Assembly (NCBI GenBank): GCA_019694355.1
Contig: JAIBCB010000003.1
Location: 372,001 to 436,000, forward strand
Origin: Pyrinomonadaceae bacterium
GTDB taxonomy: Bacteria > Acidobacteriota > Blastocatellia > Pyrinomonadales > Pyrinomonadaceae
Length of the DNA stretch: 64,000 nt
Direction: 5' to 3'
Part shown: positions 55,028 through 63,501 of the stretch, piece after piece
Position numbering within the stretch: position 1 is the first letter of the stretch
How the letters are laid out: each line of letters opens with the position of its first letter
Made by a program: the position numbers and the translations under genes
Notes under the pieces: model-generated
Database searches by the model: none
What the model was told of the DNA's origin: nothing
Seen by the model: the letters and a program-made list of their open reading frames with translations, nothing else

Positions 55028-55456
55028 ATGGATGAAGAGGTGCCAATGCCGCTCGGTGAGCTGTTTGAACGGGCACAGTCGGTCATTTCAGAATTGCCGT
55101 TCGCAAAACTGATGGGAATGAAGCTCGTCGAGATGAAGCCCGACGAGGCAACGATCGAACTCGCGATGAGGGACGACCTTCGGCAACCGAGCGGTATCCT
55201 GCACGGCGGAGTTACCGCAACTTTGATCGACACGGCGATGGCTTTTGCTGTTCGAACTCGCGTTGCACCCGAAACGGCAACTGCGACGATCGATCTTACG
55301 GTTCATTATCTAAGGCCGCATATCGAAGGTCCTCTCACCTGTACTGCAAAGGTCGTGCGTGCCGGCAGAAGAATATTCAGCGTGTCGGCCGACGTTTTCT
55401 CGCAGGAGAACGGTAAACTCATAGCGACCGGACTATCGACCTATACGATCATCTGA
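55028..55456 (+). CDS. PaaI-type hotdog thioesterase
   Basis: 142 residues from ATG 55028; the longer frame to 54911 lies in the divergent promoter region. Single hotdog fold with the PaaI signature LHGGVTATLIDTAMAFA (catalytic Asp/Gly helix) and TATIDLTVHYLRP. Hydrolyses acyl- or aryl-CoA thioesters. An ABC exporter gene begins ten bases downstream, so it is likely the first gene of a three-gene operon. Confidence 0.92.
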   Translation: MDEEVPMPLGELFERAQSVISELPFAKLMGMKLVEMKPDEATIELAMRDDLRQPSGILHGGVTATLIDTAMAFAVRTRVAPETATATIDLTVHYLRPHIEGPLTCTAKVVRAGRRIFSVSADVFSQENGKLIATGLSTYTII

Positions 55457-55466
55457 CTAACGGCGA

Positions 55467-57233
55467 ATGACACCGCTCAAGAAATTTTGGCGCTACGTGA
55501 GGCCTTATCGCGGCACGATCCTGATCGGGGTCGGATGTATTCTTGTGTCGATGTCGTTCGGCCTTTTGATCCCGTATCTCGTCGGCCAAGCGGTTGACGA
55601 TCTTACGGGCGGCATTACGTGGAACAAGGTCATTTTCTATCCGCTTGTCATCCTCGGCATAAACGGAGCGAGCGGCATTTTCCTTTTTCTTCAGCGAAGG
55701 CTGCTGATCAATACATCACGGCATATCGAATTTGATATGCGGGAAGACTTCTACGCTGCGTTGGTCGATCAGCCGCTCGAATATTTTCAAGAGAATCGCG
55801 TCGGCGATCTGATGGCGCGTGCGACGAACGATCTTGCGGCGATCCGGCAGATCCTCGGGCCGATGATCCTTTACACGTTCCAGGCGATATTTGCCTTGGC
55901 TATATCGCTGCCGATAATGCTGCATATTTCGGTGAAGCTCACGCTGATAATGCTCATTCCTCTGCCGCTTGTGTCGATCACGGTCAAGTATCTCGGCGGG
56001 CAGATACACAAGCGTTTTGAGAAGATCCAGGAATTTTTCGCCGACATCACTGCACGTGCACAGGAGAATTTGACCGGTGTGCGCGTCGTCCGTGCGTACG
56101 CACAGGAAAAGGCCGAGATCGACCGCTTTCAGGTCCTAAACTTTGAATACGCCGAACAGAATCTGCGGCTCGTGAAATTTGCCGCCGGAATGCGGCCGCT
56201 GCTTTCGTTCTTTATCGGCCTTGGGTTTGTGATCATTGTCGCGGTCGGCGTACCGATGGCGGCACGCGGAGAGATCACCGCGGGTGACTTTACCGCATTC
56301 ATTCTTTATCTCCAGCGGATGATCTGGTATCTGATCGCACTCGGCTACGTCGTCAACCTGTGGCAGCGTGGAACGGCGTCTCTTAAACGTTTCAACACGG
56401 TGCTCGAAGCCGAGCCGGCGATCAAGGATGCTCCCGGGACAAAGGAACAACCTGCGATCGAGGGCGGCATCGAATTTCGCGACCTGACATTCGCATACAA
56501 TGGGAAGCCGGTGCTTGAAGACATCAATTTGACGATCCCGAAAGGCGAGACGTATGCGTTTGTCGGCAAGACGGGAAGCGGCAAATCGACGCTCGTAAGC
56601 CTCGTGCCGCGGCTGCTTGACGCACCTGAAGGCTCGGTCCTTATCGACGATCGGCCGGTTCGCGTCTTTCCGCTCAAACAGCTTCGCGAGGCGATCGGAT
56701 TCGTGCCGCAGGAAACATTCCTCTTTTCCGACACGTTGGCGGAGAATATCGCCTTCGGGGTCAAAGAGATAAAACGCAGCGGCGATGAAAACCTCAACGG
56801 CTCGATGACCGTCGAGCACGCAGCAGATATCGCGGCATTGACAGATGATATTGCCGAGTTTCCGAACGGCTATGAACAGCTTGTCGGCGAACGCGGCATC
56901 ACGCTCTCCGGCGGCCAAAAACAGCGGACCGCGATCGCACGTGCAGTAATGCGCGAGCCGCGAATTTTGATCCTCGACGATTCGCTCTCTGCGGTCGATA
57001 CACAGACCGAGGACAAGATCTTGAGCAACTTGCGAAATGTTCGCGAAGGCCGTACGACGCTGATCGTGTCGCACCGGATCTCGACGATCAAGGACGCAGA
57101 CCAGATATGCGTGCTCGACCACGGACGTATCATCGAACGCGGTACGCACGAGGAACTCCTAGCCCTCGACGGCGAGTACGCCGATCTCTACGAACGGCAG
57201 CGGTTGGAAGAGGAATTGGACGCAACAAGCTGA
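55467..57233 (+). CDS. ABC exporter, MsbA-like half-transporter
   Basis: 588 residues: six-helix membrane domain (1-310) and ATPase domain (about 340-585). Walker [11 protein letters not shown]-loop VPQETFL, signature LSGGQKQR, Walker [11 protein letters not shown]-loop ISHRIS (in VSHRISTIK). One polypeptide forms a homodimer; exports lipids, drugs or peptides. The preceding thioesterase and the following membrane protein share its strand. Confidence 0.95.
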   Translation: MTPLKKFWRYVRPYRGTILIGVGCILVSMSFGLLIPYLVGQAVDDLTGGITWNKVIFYPLVILGINGASGIFLFLQRRLLINTSRHIEFDMREDFYAALVDQPLEYFQENRVGDLMARATNDLAAIRQILGPMILYTFQAIFALAISLPIMLHISVKLTLIMLIPLPLVSITVKYLGGQIHKRFEKIQEFFADITARAQENLTGVRVVRAYAQEKAEIDRFQVLNFEYAEQNLRLVKFAAGMRPLLSFFIGLGFVIIVAVGVPMAARGEITAGDFTAFILYLQRMIWYLIALGYVVNLWQRGTASLKRFNTVLEAEPAIKDAPGTKEQPAIEGGIEFRDLTFAYNGKPVLEDINLTIPKGETYAFVGKTGSGKSTLVSLVPRLLDAPEGSVLIDDRPVRVFPLKQLREAIGFVPQETFLFSDTLAENIAFGVKEIKRSGDENLNGSMTVEHAADIAALTDDIAEFPNGYEQLVGERGITLSGGQKQRTAIARAVMREPRILILDDSLSAVDTQTEDKILSNLRNVREGRTTLIVSHRISTIKDADQICVLDHGRIIERGTHEELLALDGEYADLYERQRLEEELDATS

Positions 57234-57240
57234 GAAGAAT

Positions 57241-57693
57241 ATGGCAGAAGAAAAGAAGATCAATGAGCAGTATCGTACGATGTTCGTTGTTTGGGGCGGG
57301 CTCTTACTTTCGCAATTTCTATTTCTCGTCATCGGTTATACGACGAAACCTGATCTCCTTTACGTCGATGTCTCGAAGCCCGTTCTCGGCAAGGAGCCGA
57401 TCGCTATCATCGTAATGGCCGCGATCGCGATCTCATTGATCGCCGTATCATTCGTCGTCCGAAACCAGATGATCGCCAAAGCGATCGGCAGCAAGAGCGT
57501 CGAAAAGCTCCAGTCGGCCTACGTAACGGGAATGGCGATGGCTGACGGTGTTTCTCTGCTCGGGTTGGGCGCAGCCTTCGTTTTCGATTATCAATACTTC
57601 CTTGTTTTTGTCGTGCTTGGGGCATTGACCATCTTCCTTCACCGCCCGAAGATGTCGAACATCGTCGCCGCAACATTCGAGGATAAGATCTAG
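57241..57693 (+). CDS. Small four-helix membrane protein
   Basis: 150 residues with four hydrophobic helices (about 14-33, 50-73, 91-113, 116-133) and charged ends. It starts seven bases after the ABC exporter stop. No family recognised, no catalytic motif. The tight spacing suggests that it assists the exporter or shares its induction. Confidence 0.6.
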   Translation: MAEEKKINEQYRTMFVVWGGLLLSQFLFLVIGYTTKPDLLYVDVSKPVLGKEPIAIIVMAAIAISLIAVSFVVRNQMIAKAIGSKSVEKLQSAYVTGMAMADGVSLLGLGAAFVFDYQYFLVFVVLGALTIFLHRPKMSNIVAATFEDKI

Positions 57694-57858
57694 CAGCGCC
57701 CCACGCTACGCGGTTCTCCTGAGTTTCAATCCAAAGGCCAGTACATCTAACGAAAATAAAATTTTCGGCCGAGGTAACCTTTTTGCCTTCCGCCGACTCT
57801 AAGAGGTAAAAGCCTCGACTCTCCCGTGCGAGCAAGATCAGTTTTAGGAAGGAAGATT

Positions 57859-60597
57859 ATGCAGAAGTTTGTATTACTGCTAGGGCTCTTAGTGTGCCTT
57901 AGCGTCGCCGCAGCCGCTCAAGGCACAACTCAAGGAAGTCTATACGCGCTTGGAAAGGAAGGGGCCGACCTCGGCCCGTGTCCGTTAAAGGGCACGTCGG
58001 TAACGGCGGACATTAGCGGTTTCGTTGCGCGGGTTAACGTGCGGCAGGAATTCGTAAATTCGTTCGCCGAACCGATCGAAGCGATATATGTGTTTCCGCT
58101 TGCGGCAAAAGGTGCGGTCGACAGAATGACGATGACCGTCGGCGAACGGGTGATCCGCGGCCGAATAATGAAGCGTGACGAAGCTCGAGCCGCGTATGAT
58201 GAGGCCCGCAATGCGGGCAATCGTGCGGCATTGCTCGACCAGGAACGTGCGAATATATTTACGCAGTCGGTTGCGAATATTTTGCCCGGCGAGACAGTTG
58301 TCATCGAGATCTCCTACGTCGAAACCCTTGGTTACGAAGATGGTGAGTATCAGTTCGTTTTCCCGATGACGATCGGCCCCCGATACAACCCTGCCGGTGT
58401 CGCGGATGCAGCAAAGATCACGCCGCCCACCGTGTCGCGTCCAGGACACGACATTTCGATAACCGTGAACATAAATTCGGGTGTTCCGATCGCGGCGATC
58501 CGCTCGACTTCTCACGACATAGACCAGACGAACTTTTCTCCGACGGCAGCAAAGGTGTCGCTTCGTGATGGAGCCGTGATACCAAATAAGGATTTCATCC
58601 TGCGGTACGATGTGACGGGAAAGCGGATCGAGGACGCGGTCTTGACCCATCGGACAAACAACGAAGGCTTTTTCAGCTTGATACTACAGCCTCCGGACAA
58701 GCTTGCGGCCGAAGACCGAACGCCAAAGGAGATCGTTTTCGTACTCGACACATCGGGATCTATGAGCGGTTTTCCGATCGAAAAGGCCAAGGAAGCGATC
58801 GCGCTTTCCCTCGAAGGCCTTTACCCGGAGGACACATTCAATCTCATCACATTCGCCGGCGACACGGCGATCCTGTTCAAGGAGCCGGTTCCTGCAACAC
58901 GAGCTAACCTCCGTGCGGCGCAGAAATTCCTTGCCGGGCGGTCGGGTTCCGGCGGTACTGAAATGATGAAAGCCGTAAAGGCATCGCTGGACCCTTCGGA
59001 CGCTCAGGATCATTTGCGTATCGTGTGCTTTATGACCGATGGCGAGATCGGCAACGACGACGAGATCGTCGCCGAGATCCAGCGTCATCCAAAGGCCCGC
59101 GTCTTTACGTTCGGAATAGGAAGTTCCGTCAACCGCTCTCTTCTTGATCGGATGGCAAGCGAAGGAAGAGGTGAAGCGGAATATGTCTCGTTGCAAGACG
59201 ATGGCTCGAAAGCCGCCCGGCGGTTCTACGAGCGGGTCCGAACACCCATACTGACTGATCTATCTATCGATTGGAACGGCCTGCCCGTTTCCGGTGTTTA
59301 CCCGACGCCGCTAAGGGACCTTTTTGCCGCAAAACCGGTCATCGTCTTCGGAAGGTACTCTTCCCCTGCAACAGGAACCATTAAACTCCGCGGCAAGATC
59401 GGAGGCCAGCCTTACGAGCGTGAAATAAAGGTGAATTTGCCTGAAAACGATGCTGCAAATGATTCGCTTGCTGCGATGTGGGCACGGACCCGAGTCGAGC
59501 AGCTAAGCAGTTCCGTCCTAAACGCTAATAAAGCTGCTGCCAACGAGATCAACGATGAGATCCGCGATCTTGGCCTAAAATTCAGCTTGGTGACCCAGTT
59601 TACTTCATTCGTTGCGATCGAGGATCGGTTGGCGAATCCTTCCGGCACGTCAACTTCCGTGGCCGTACCCGTTGCTGCTCCGGAAGGGACGACAGGGGCA
59701 GCAGGTGGCGGAGGCGGTGGGGTCACTGATGTGTATGTGACGGGCGTGGACAGTGTCACTATCGACCCCTCGGAAAGCAAGCTCCAAACGAATCTGACCT
59801 CTAGGCTTATAAATAACCTTCCGAAGGGCACGTCCTTCACATCGCTTTTACAGGCTTCTCCCGACGCCAAACTCTTGCCGATGGGGGGCGGCTTTCAAGT
59901 CCTAGGGGCAAGCGGAGAGGGAACCGTTTGGGTCGTCGACGCGAATCAAGCTTCGACCTACAAGGACAAGAAAGTTGATCTCAGCGGATTCGTCGACAAC
60001 GTTGTTCTTCCGGACCGGCCTAAAGCTCCGCACGGCATGGTAGGAGAGGCGAAGGCAAAGGTCAAGGTCCTGGTCGATATCTATGGACATGTCGTAAATG
60101 CCTCGGCCGTCGATGAGGGTGAAGATAAGGATTTTGCGGACAGATCTGTTCGTGCAGCTCTTGCGACCGCATTTTTGCCAACTCGATCGAAGAATAAGCT
60201 GGTTAGAATGTCTGCGACCCTTTACTATTCAGCCAATAAGGACAATACCGTCAGCGTACAGATCGACGGTATTACGACCATTCCTGCTACACCTGAAGAA
60301 GAACGCCTAATGAGCCTTGGCACGAAGCTGGACAATTGGCTCACGGACCTTCTGCAAAGAAGAGCAGCAGGGTCGAGCATAACCAGCCCGAACGACAGCT
60401 TGTATGTCCATGGGGCGATCGCAGACGTTACCGTGTTCGTTGATACAGCCGATGCGAGTACATTGGCGAGGCTAAGGGCCGCGGGGCTCGATGTCGTATC
60501 TGCATCCGATGGCAAGGTTCAGGCCCGGATCGCCATTGATAAGATAGAGACGCTCGCGAAGCTCAACGTGGTCAAGCTGATCTTGCCAAGATACTAG
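57859..60597 (+). CDS. Secreted VIT-VWA protein with plug-like and TonB C-terminal segments
   Basis: 912 residues from ATG 57859 (AGGAAGGA just upstream; the 57826 frame is only an extension). Signal peptide 1-20; VIT domain (about 25-155); VWA domain from Asp-297 with a complete MIDAS, DTSGSM; a Gly-rich hinge (about 610-625); a segment at about 630-705 with VTGVDSVTIDPSESK, INNLPKGTSFTSLLQ and FQVLGASGEG that copies the plug region of TonB-dependent receptors; a TonB C-terminal-like domain (about 722-800); a final beta domain (about 850-912). Probably a surface scaffold of the envelope. Function unknown. Confidence 0.8.
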   Translation: MQKFVLLLGLLVCLSVAAAAQGTTQGSLYALGKEGADLGPCPLKGTSVTADISGFVARVNVRQEFVNSFAEPIEAIYVFPLAAKGAVDRMTMTVGERVIRGRIMKRDEARAAYDEARNAGNRAALLDQERANIFTQSVANILPGETVVIEISYVETLGYEDGEYQFVFPMTIGPRYNPAGVADAAKITPPTVSRPGHDISITVNINSGVPIAAIRSTSHDIDQTNFSPTAAKVSLRDGAVIPNKDFILRYDVTGKRIEDAVLTHRTNNEGFFSLILQPPDKLAAEDRTPKEIVFVLDTSGSMSGFPIEKAKEAIALSLEGLYPEDTFNLITFAGDTAILFKEPVPATRANLRAAQKFLAGRSGSGGTEMMKAVKASLDPSDAQDHLRIVCFMTDGEIGNDDEIVAEIQRHPKARVFTFGIGSSVNRSLLDRMASEGRGEAEYVSLQDDGSKAARRFYERVRTPILTDLSIDWNGLPVSGVYPTPLRDLFAAKPVIVFGRYSSPATGTIKLRGKIGGQPYEREIKVNLPENDAANDSLAAMWARTRVEQLSSSVLNANKAAANEINDEIRDLGLKFSLVTQFTSFVAIEDRLANPSGTSTSVAVPVAAPEGTTGAAGGGGGGVTDVYVTGVDSVTIDPSESKLQTNLTSRLINNLPKGTSFTSLLQASPDAKLLPMGGGFQVLGASGEGTVWVVDANQASTYKDKKVDLSGFVDNVVLPDRPKAPHGMVGEAKAKVKVLVDIYGHVVNASAVDEGEDKDFADRSVRAALATAFLPTRSKNKLVRMSATLYYSANKDNTVSVQIDGITTIPATPEEERLMSLGTKLDNWLTDLLQRRAAGSSITSPNDSLYVHGAIADVTVFVDTADASTLARLRAAGLDVVSASDGKVQARIAIDKIETLAKLNVVKLILPRY

Positions 60598-60628
60598 ATA
60601 GGGGCAACGACCGGCTTTAGGAAAAGAA

Positions 60629-60666
60629 GAGGCCGCACGTAGGATCTGATTCCATGTGCGGCCTTC
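60629..60666. terminator. Bidirectional hairpin, VIT-VWA and 3D genes
   Basis: GGCCGCAC (60631-60638) pairs with GTGCGGCC (60656-60663). On the minus strand it is followed by TCTTCTTTTCC, a better tail than on the plus strand. Confidence 0.75.
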
Positions 60667-60686
60667 TGCTGTGTATCGGAAAAGAT

Positions 60687-61283
60687 CTACTTGAGAATTG
60701 AGATCTGGACGGTTCGTCGTCCGAATCTTCGAGCTTCCGAGCAGCTCGCTACCCAAATATCGATCTCCTTACCCTTGATGCCGCCGCCTGTGTCGGAAAC
60801 CAGGTAGGTTCCGCTCCAAGGGCCGGCTTCGATAACGACGGTCGATCCAAGCGGAAGGACCCGCGGGTCGGCTGCAATAAGGCCACGGCGAACGCTGTGT
60901 CCCATTGCTGTACGACCTGAAAGGCAATAGGCAGTTGCTGAGAACGAACCGCGACTGGTTGCCACGGCCTTGACCGAGGCGGTCTTCTTAACAAGTTTCT
61001 TGCCCTGGTCGCCTGAGTTGGCTGCTATTTCCTCTTCGTTTGTTTCAGTAGCCTGTTCGCTATTGTCTGCTGCGACCTTTGTCTTGCCGGCCGCATCCTT
61101 TGTTCTAACCTTCTTTACTGCTTTAGTTTTATTTGTATTACTTGCTTTTAAATTATTTTGTATTTCTGGCTGCGAATCTATCGCTGCGGATGACGGCGTC
61201 TCTTTTCGGGTTTGCGCGTAGATAAAGACCACGAACAAACTCGTTACCAAGAGAAGCAAGCCTCCTCGAACGAGATTTCTCAT
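60687..61283 (-). CDS. 3D-domain protein (double-psi barrel), exported
   Basis: 198 residues: N-terminal signal anchor (about 6-24), a low-complexity linker rich in Lys, Thr and Asn (25-105) that will be disordered, and the 3D domain (about 113-196) with TAYCLSGRTAMG, VLPLGSTVVIEAG and SDTGGGIKGKEIDIWV, the three Asp residues being the family mark. This fold (MltA, RlpA) cleaves or remodels peptidoglycan glycans. It may be a lytic transglycosylase-like exported protein. Terminator shared with the VIT-VWA gene. Confidence 0.85.
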   Translation of the reverse strand: MRNLVRGGLLLLVTSLFVVFIYAQTRKETPSSAAIDSQPEIQNNLKASNTNKTKAVKKVRTKDAAGKTKVAADNSEQATETNEEEIAANSGDQGKKLVKKTASVKAVATSRGSFSATAYCLSGRTAMGHSVRRGLIAADPRVLPLGSTVVIEAGPWSGTYLVSDTGGGIKGKEIDIWVASCSEARRFGRRTVQISILK

Positions 61284-61654
61284 TATTCAAACTCCAAAAT
61301 CAAACTTCGAACCTGAACAAGACCTATACGCGACCAAGTTCGGCAATACATTTCTTCAAAACGCGAAGCAATGCAAGCACAGCAGTAACGAAGTTGGTTT
61401 CGGCGGCCAATTCCGCCTGTTTCGCGACCGACCGCGGCGCGCGAACATTTCAAAAGGCTAGCATCATCAAAATAGAGGTGGCAAGGCTCGAAAAGCCCCA
61501 AAATCGGCGAATTTTGTTCAATTCTTGCGAACAAAAGCACTTAGCCGGGTGAAAAAAAAGCATATTTCTGGACTTTTGGGTGTGTTTTCGAGTATATTTT
61601 GCATCAAAACCGGCTCCCTCGCAGCCTACGTTTGCGGCCGGCCAAGAGCAGATC
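61284..61654. other. Divergent intergenic region, 3D gene to PilZ gene
   Basis: About 370 bases. The 61283-61540 minus-strand frame has no motif and is rejected. The region holds a candidate promoter for the PilZ gene and otherwise nothing I can support. Confidence 0.5.
61569..61598 (+). promoter_or_regulatory. Candidate promoter of second PilZ gene
   Basis: TGGACT (61569-61574), 18-base spacer, TATATT (61593-61598), 57 bases before the start codon. Moderate match to sigma-70. Confidence 0.35.
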
Positions 61655-62020
61655 ATGCACGATAAACGCCACGGTTCCAGATACATTATCTCCTTCCCGA
61701 TCCGTGTGAAATGGCGCGACGAGAGCGGCAAGGAAGTCATCCAGGACGGCCTGACGGAGAACGTCGGCCCCGAGGGCACGCTGGTTTACCTGCCGCGTTC
61801 GCTGCCGAGCGTCGGGAGCAAGGTGCAGCTTACCGTTACAGAAGATCCGGGAGACGAGGTCTCTGTGACGGCTTCGGTCATTCGGCTCGAGCGCAACGCC
61901 GCTCATCCTCTGGCTGCTCTTCAACTTGAGGCCGGTGTTCGTCTTTGGAAGAAAAAGGTTTGGGAAGCCGCCGGAGCTGTCATTGCCGCCGAATCGCCCG
62001 AAGAATCGGAAGATTGGTAA
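61655..62020 (+). CDS. PilZ-like domain protein 2
   Basis: 121 residues from ATG 61655. The PilZ barrel fills most of the protein. RxxxR is present as RHGSR and the second motif is NVGPEG (N-x-G-x-x-G, where Ser is usual), so c-di-GMP binding is more plausible than in its paralogue at 32755-33156. It is followed 34 bases later by the saccharopine-dehydrogenase-like gene. Possible motility or polysaccharide control. Confidence 0.78.
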   Translation: MHDKRHGSRYIISFPIRVKWRDESGKEVIQDGLTENVGPEGTLVYLPRSLPSVGSKVQLTVTEDPGDEVSVTASVIRLERNAAHPLAALQLEAGVRLWKKKVWEAAGAVIAAESPEESEDW

Positions 62021-62054
62021 AACTTCACGTAAAAGTTCTTATCCTGTAAGCATT

Positions 62055-63197
62055 ATGAAGATACTCGTTCTCGGTGCAGGCCGCATGGGGCATGGCGCCG
62101 TTTTTGATCTCGTGCGAAATTCGCCGGACGTTTCGGCCGTTACGATAGCCGACGCCGATCTTGCAAAGGCAAAGGCGATCGCTGAGAGCTTTACGGAGAG
62201 ACCCGTTGCCGCGGTCGCGTTCGAAGCAGGGGACGAAACCGCGGCGGTGGAATTGATGCGAGGGCACGACGCCGTTATTTCGTGCGTGAACTATTGGTAC
62301 AACGTTCCGCTTTCACGGGCTGCGATCGCCGCGGGGTCGAATTTCTGCGATCTTGGCGGCAACAACACGATCGTCGACCAACAGCTTGCACTCGACGCCG
62401 AAGCTCGCGGTGCGGGCGTGAACATCATCCCGGACTGCGGGCTTGCTCCGGGAATGGTATCGATCCTTGCGATGCACGGAGCGGCGCAGTTCGAAGAGAT
62501 AGAGGAGATACACATACGTGTCGGCGGCCTGCCGCAGAAGCCGGAACCACCGCTCGACTATCAGCTCGTCTTTAGCGTCGAAGGCCTGATCAACGAATAC
62601 ATCGAACCCGCACGCGTCATCCGTGGCGGCAAGATCGTCGAGGTCGAATCGATGACCGAGATCGAGGATCTCGCCTTCGACGGCTTTCCGCCGCTCGAAG
62701 CCTTTCAAACTTCGGGCGGCACCTCGACTCTGCCGGAGACGTTTCGAGGGAAGATTCGCGAGCTTGATTACAAGACGATCCGATATGCCGGGCATTGTGC
62801 GAAATTCAAAGCGATGATCGACCTCGGCCTCTGTTCAAGCGAGGAAGTTGCAACATCCGACGGGAGCTTTGTTCCGCGCAAGGTCTTCGGGAAACTGCTC
62901 GAATTAAATCTTCCGGCCGATGGACCGGACTACGTGCTCGTCCGCGTCGATGTCGTCGGCGACGGCGGAAAGCGGTTTCGAATGGATATCGTTGACCGTC
63001 AGGACGAAGCGAACAATATCTCGGCGATGATGCGCACAACGGCCTTTCCGGCCTCGATCATCGCTCAAATGATGGCCAAGGGAGATGTCAGCACGCGTGG
63101 GGCAACACCTCAGGAAAAGGCCATTGAACCGCAAAAATTCCTCGCCGAACTTCGACGGCGAGGCATAGCCGTCGAGGAATCGGCACATTCTTCATAA
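62055..63197 (+). CDS. Saccharopine-dehydrogenase-like NAD(P) oxidoreductase
   Basis: 380 residues from ATG 62055, which begins the Rossmann fold MKILVLGAGRMGHGAVFDL (GxGxxG). The C-terminal saccharopine-dehydrogenase-type domain includes CDLGGNNTIVDQQLALDAEA and IIPDCGLAPGMVSILAMH. Family members include saccharopine reductase, lysine 6-dehydrogenase and carboxynorspermidine synthase; the substrate cannot be named from sequence. Its operon probably includes the PilZ gene upstream. The SAM-II leader follows downstream. Confidence 0.85.
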   Translation: MKILVLGAGRMGHGAVFDLVRNSPDVSAVTIADADLAKAKAIAESFTERPVAAVAFEAGDETAAVELMRGHDAVISCVNYWYNVPLSRAAIAAGSNFCDLGGNNTIVDQQLALDAEARGAGVNIIPDCGLAPGMVSILAMHGAAQFEEIEEIHIRVGGLPQKPEPPLDYQLVFSVEGLINEYIEPARVIRGGKIVEVESMTEIEDLAFDGFPPLEAFQTSGGTSTLPETFRGKIRELDYKTIRYAGHCAKFKAMIDLGLCSSEEVATSDGSFVPRKVFGKLLELNLPADGPDYVLVRVDVVGDGGKRFRMDIVDRQDEANNISAMMRTTAFPASIIAQMMAKGDVSTRGATPQEKAIEPQKFLAELRRRGIAVEESAHSS

Positions 63198-63204
63198 ATT
63201 GACC

Positions 63205-63232
63205 TTGACAAGAGTTGGAATTTTCCTGTAAT
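63205..63232 (+). promoter_or_regulatory. Promoter of SAM-II-regulated gene
   Basis: TTGACA (63205-63210), 16-base spacer, TGTAAT (63227-63232). Transcription would begin near 63240, directly at an imperfect hairpin (AACGcTTAGgAGC with GCTtCTAAaCGTT, 63241-63269) placed before the aptamer. Confidence 0.65.
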
Positions 63233-63277
63233 GTCGAATGAACGCTTAGGAGCGGGGCTTCTAAACGTTGTTGAAAA

Positions 63278-63330
63278 ATCAAGCGTGGCGATTTAAGGCA
63301 ACTTGCTCCACGATAAAAACTGCTAAAGAG
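63278..63330 (+). ncRNA. SAM-II-class S-adenosylmethionine riboswitch aptamer
   Basis: The RNA pairs CGUGG (63284-63288) with CCACG (63308-63312) and has the SAM-II core words in order: GAUUUAA after the 5' strand, UUGC in the loop, AUAAA after the 3' strand, and GCUAAA (63322-63327). These align base for base with known SAM-II (SAM_alpha) sequences; the related SAM-V class shares the core. It precedes a cystathionine gamma-synthase-type gene, a usual SAM-controlled target. The pseudoknot pairing was not fully resolved by eye. Confidence 0.8.
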
Positions 63331-63346
63331 CTGCCCGCGATATCTT

Positions 63347-63390
63347 AAAAAGGATCCTGGCACTCTTCAAGGGTGTCGGATCCTTTTTTT
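63347..63390 (+). terminator. Intrinsic terminator of SAM-II riboswitch
   Basis: AAAAAGGATCC pairs with GGATCCTTTTT plus an inner arm, then seven T. It lies just after the aptamer and 112 bases before the start codon. A third GGATCC copy, GGATCCGACA (63397-63406), can pair with TGTCGGATCC (63374-63383) instead. Confidence 0.88.
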
Positions 63391-63501
63391 CATTTTGGAT
63401 CCGACAGCAGTCCCTTCTAATTACGCAATTTTTCCCAAGGCCGGAGCATTTCCTCCCGAAACGGGCGCCACGCAAGATCTTCGAAAATAAGGAGACTTGC
63501 A

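Noticed and set aside
61283..61540. 85-codon minus-strand frame upstream of the 3D gene
   Set aside because: It ends exactly at the 3D gene start, lacks a ribosome binding site and reads as noncoding.
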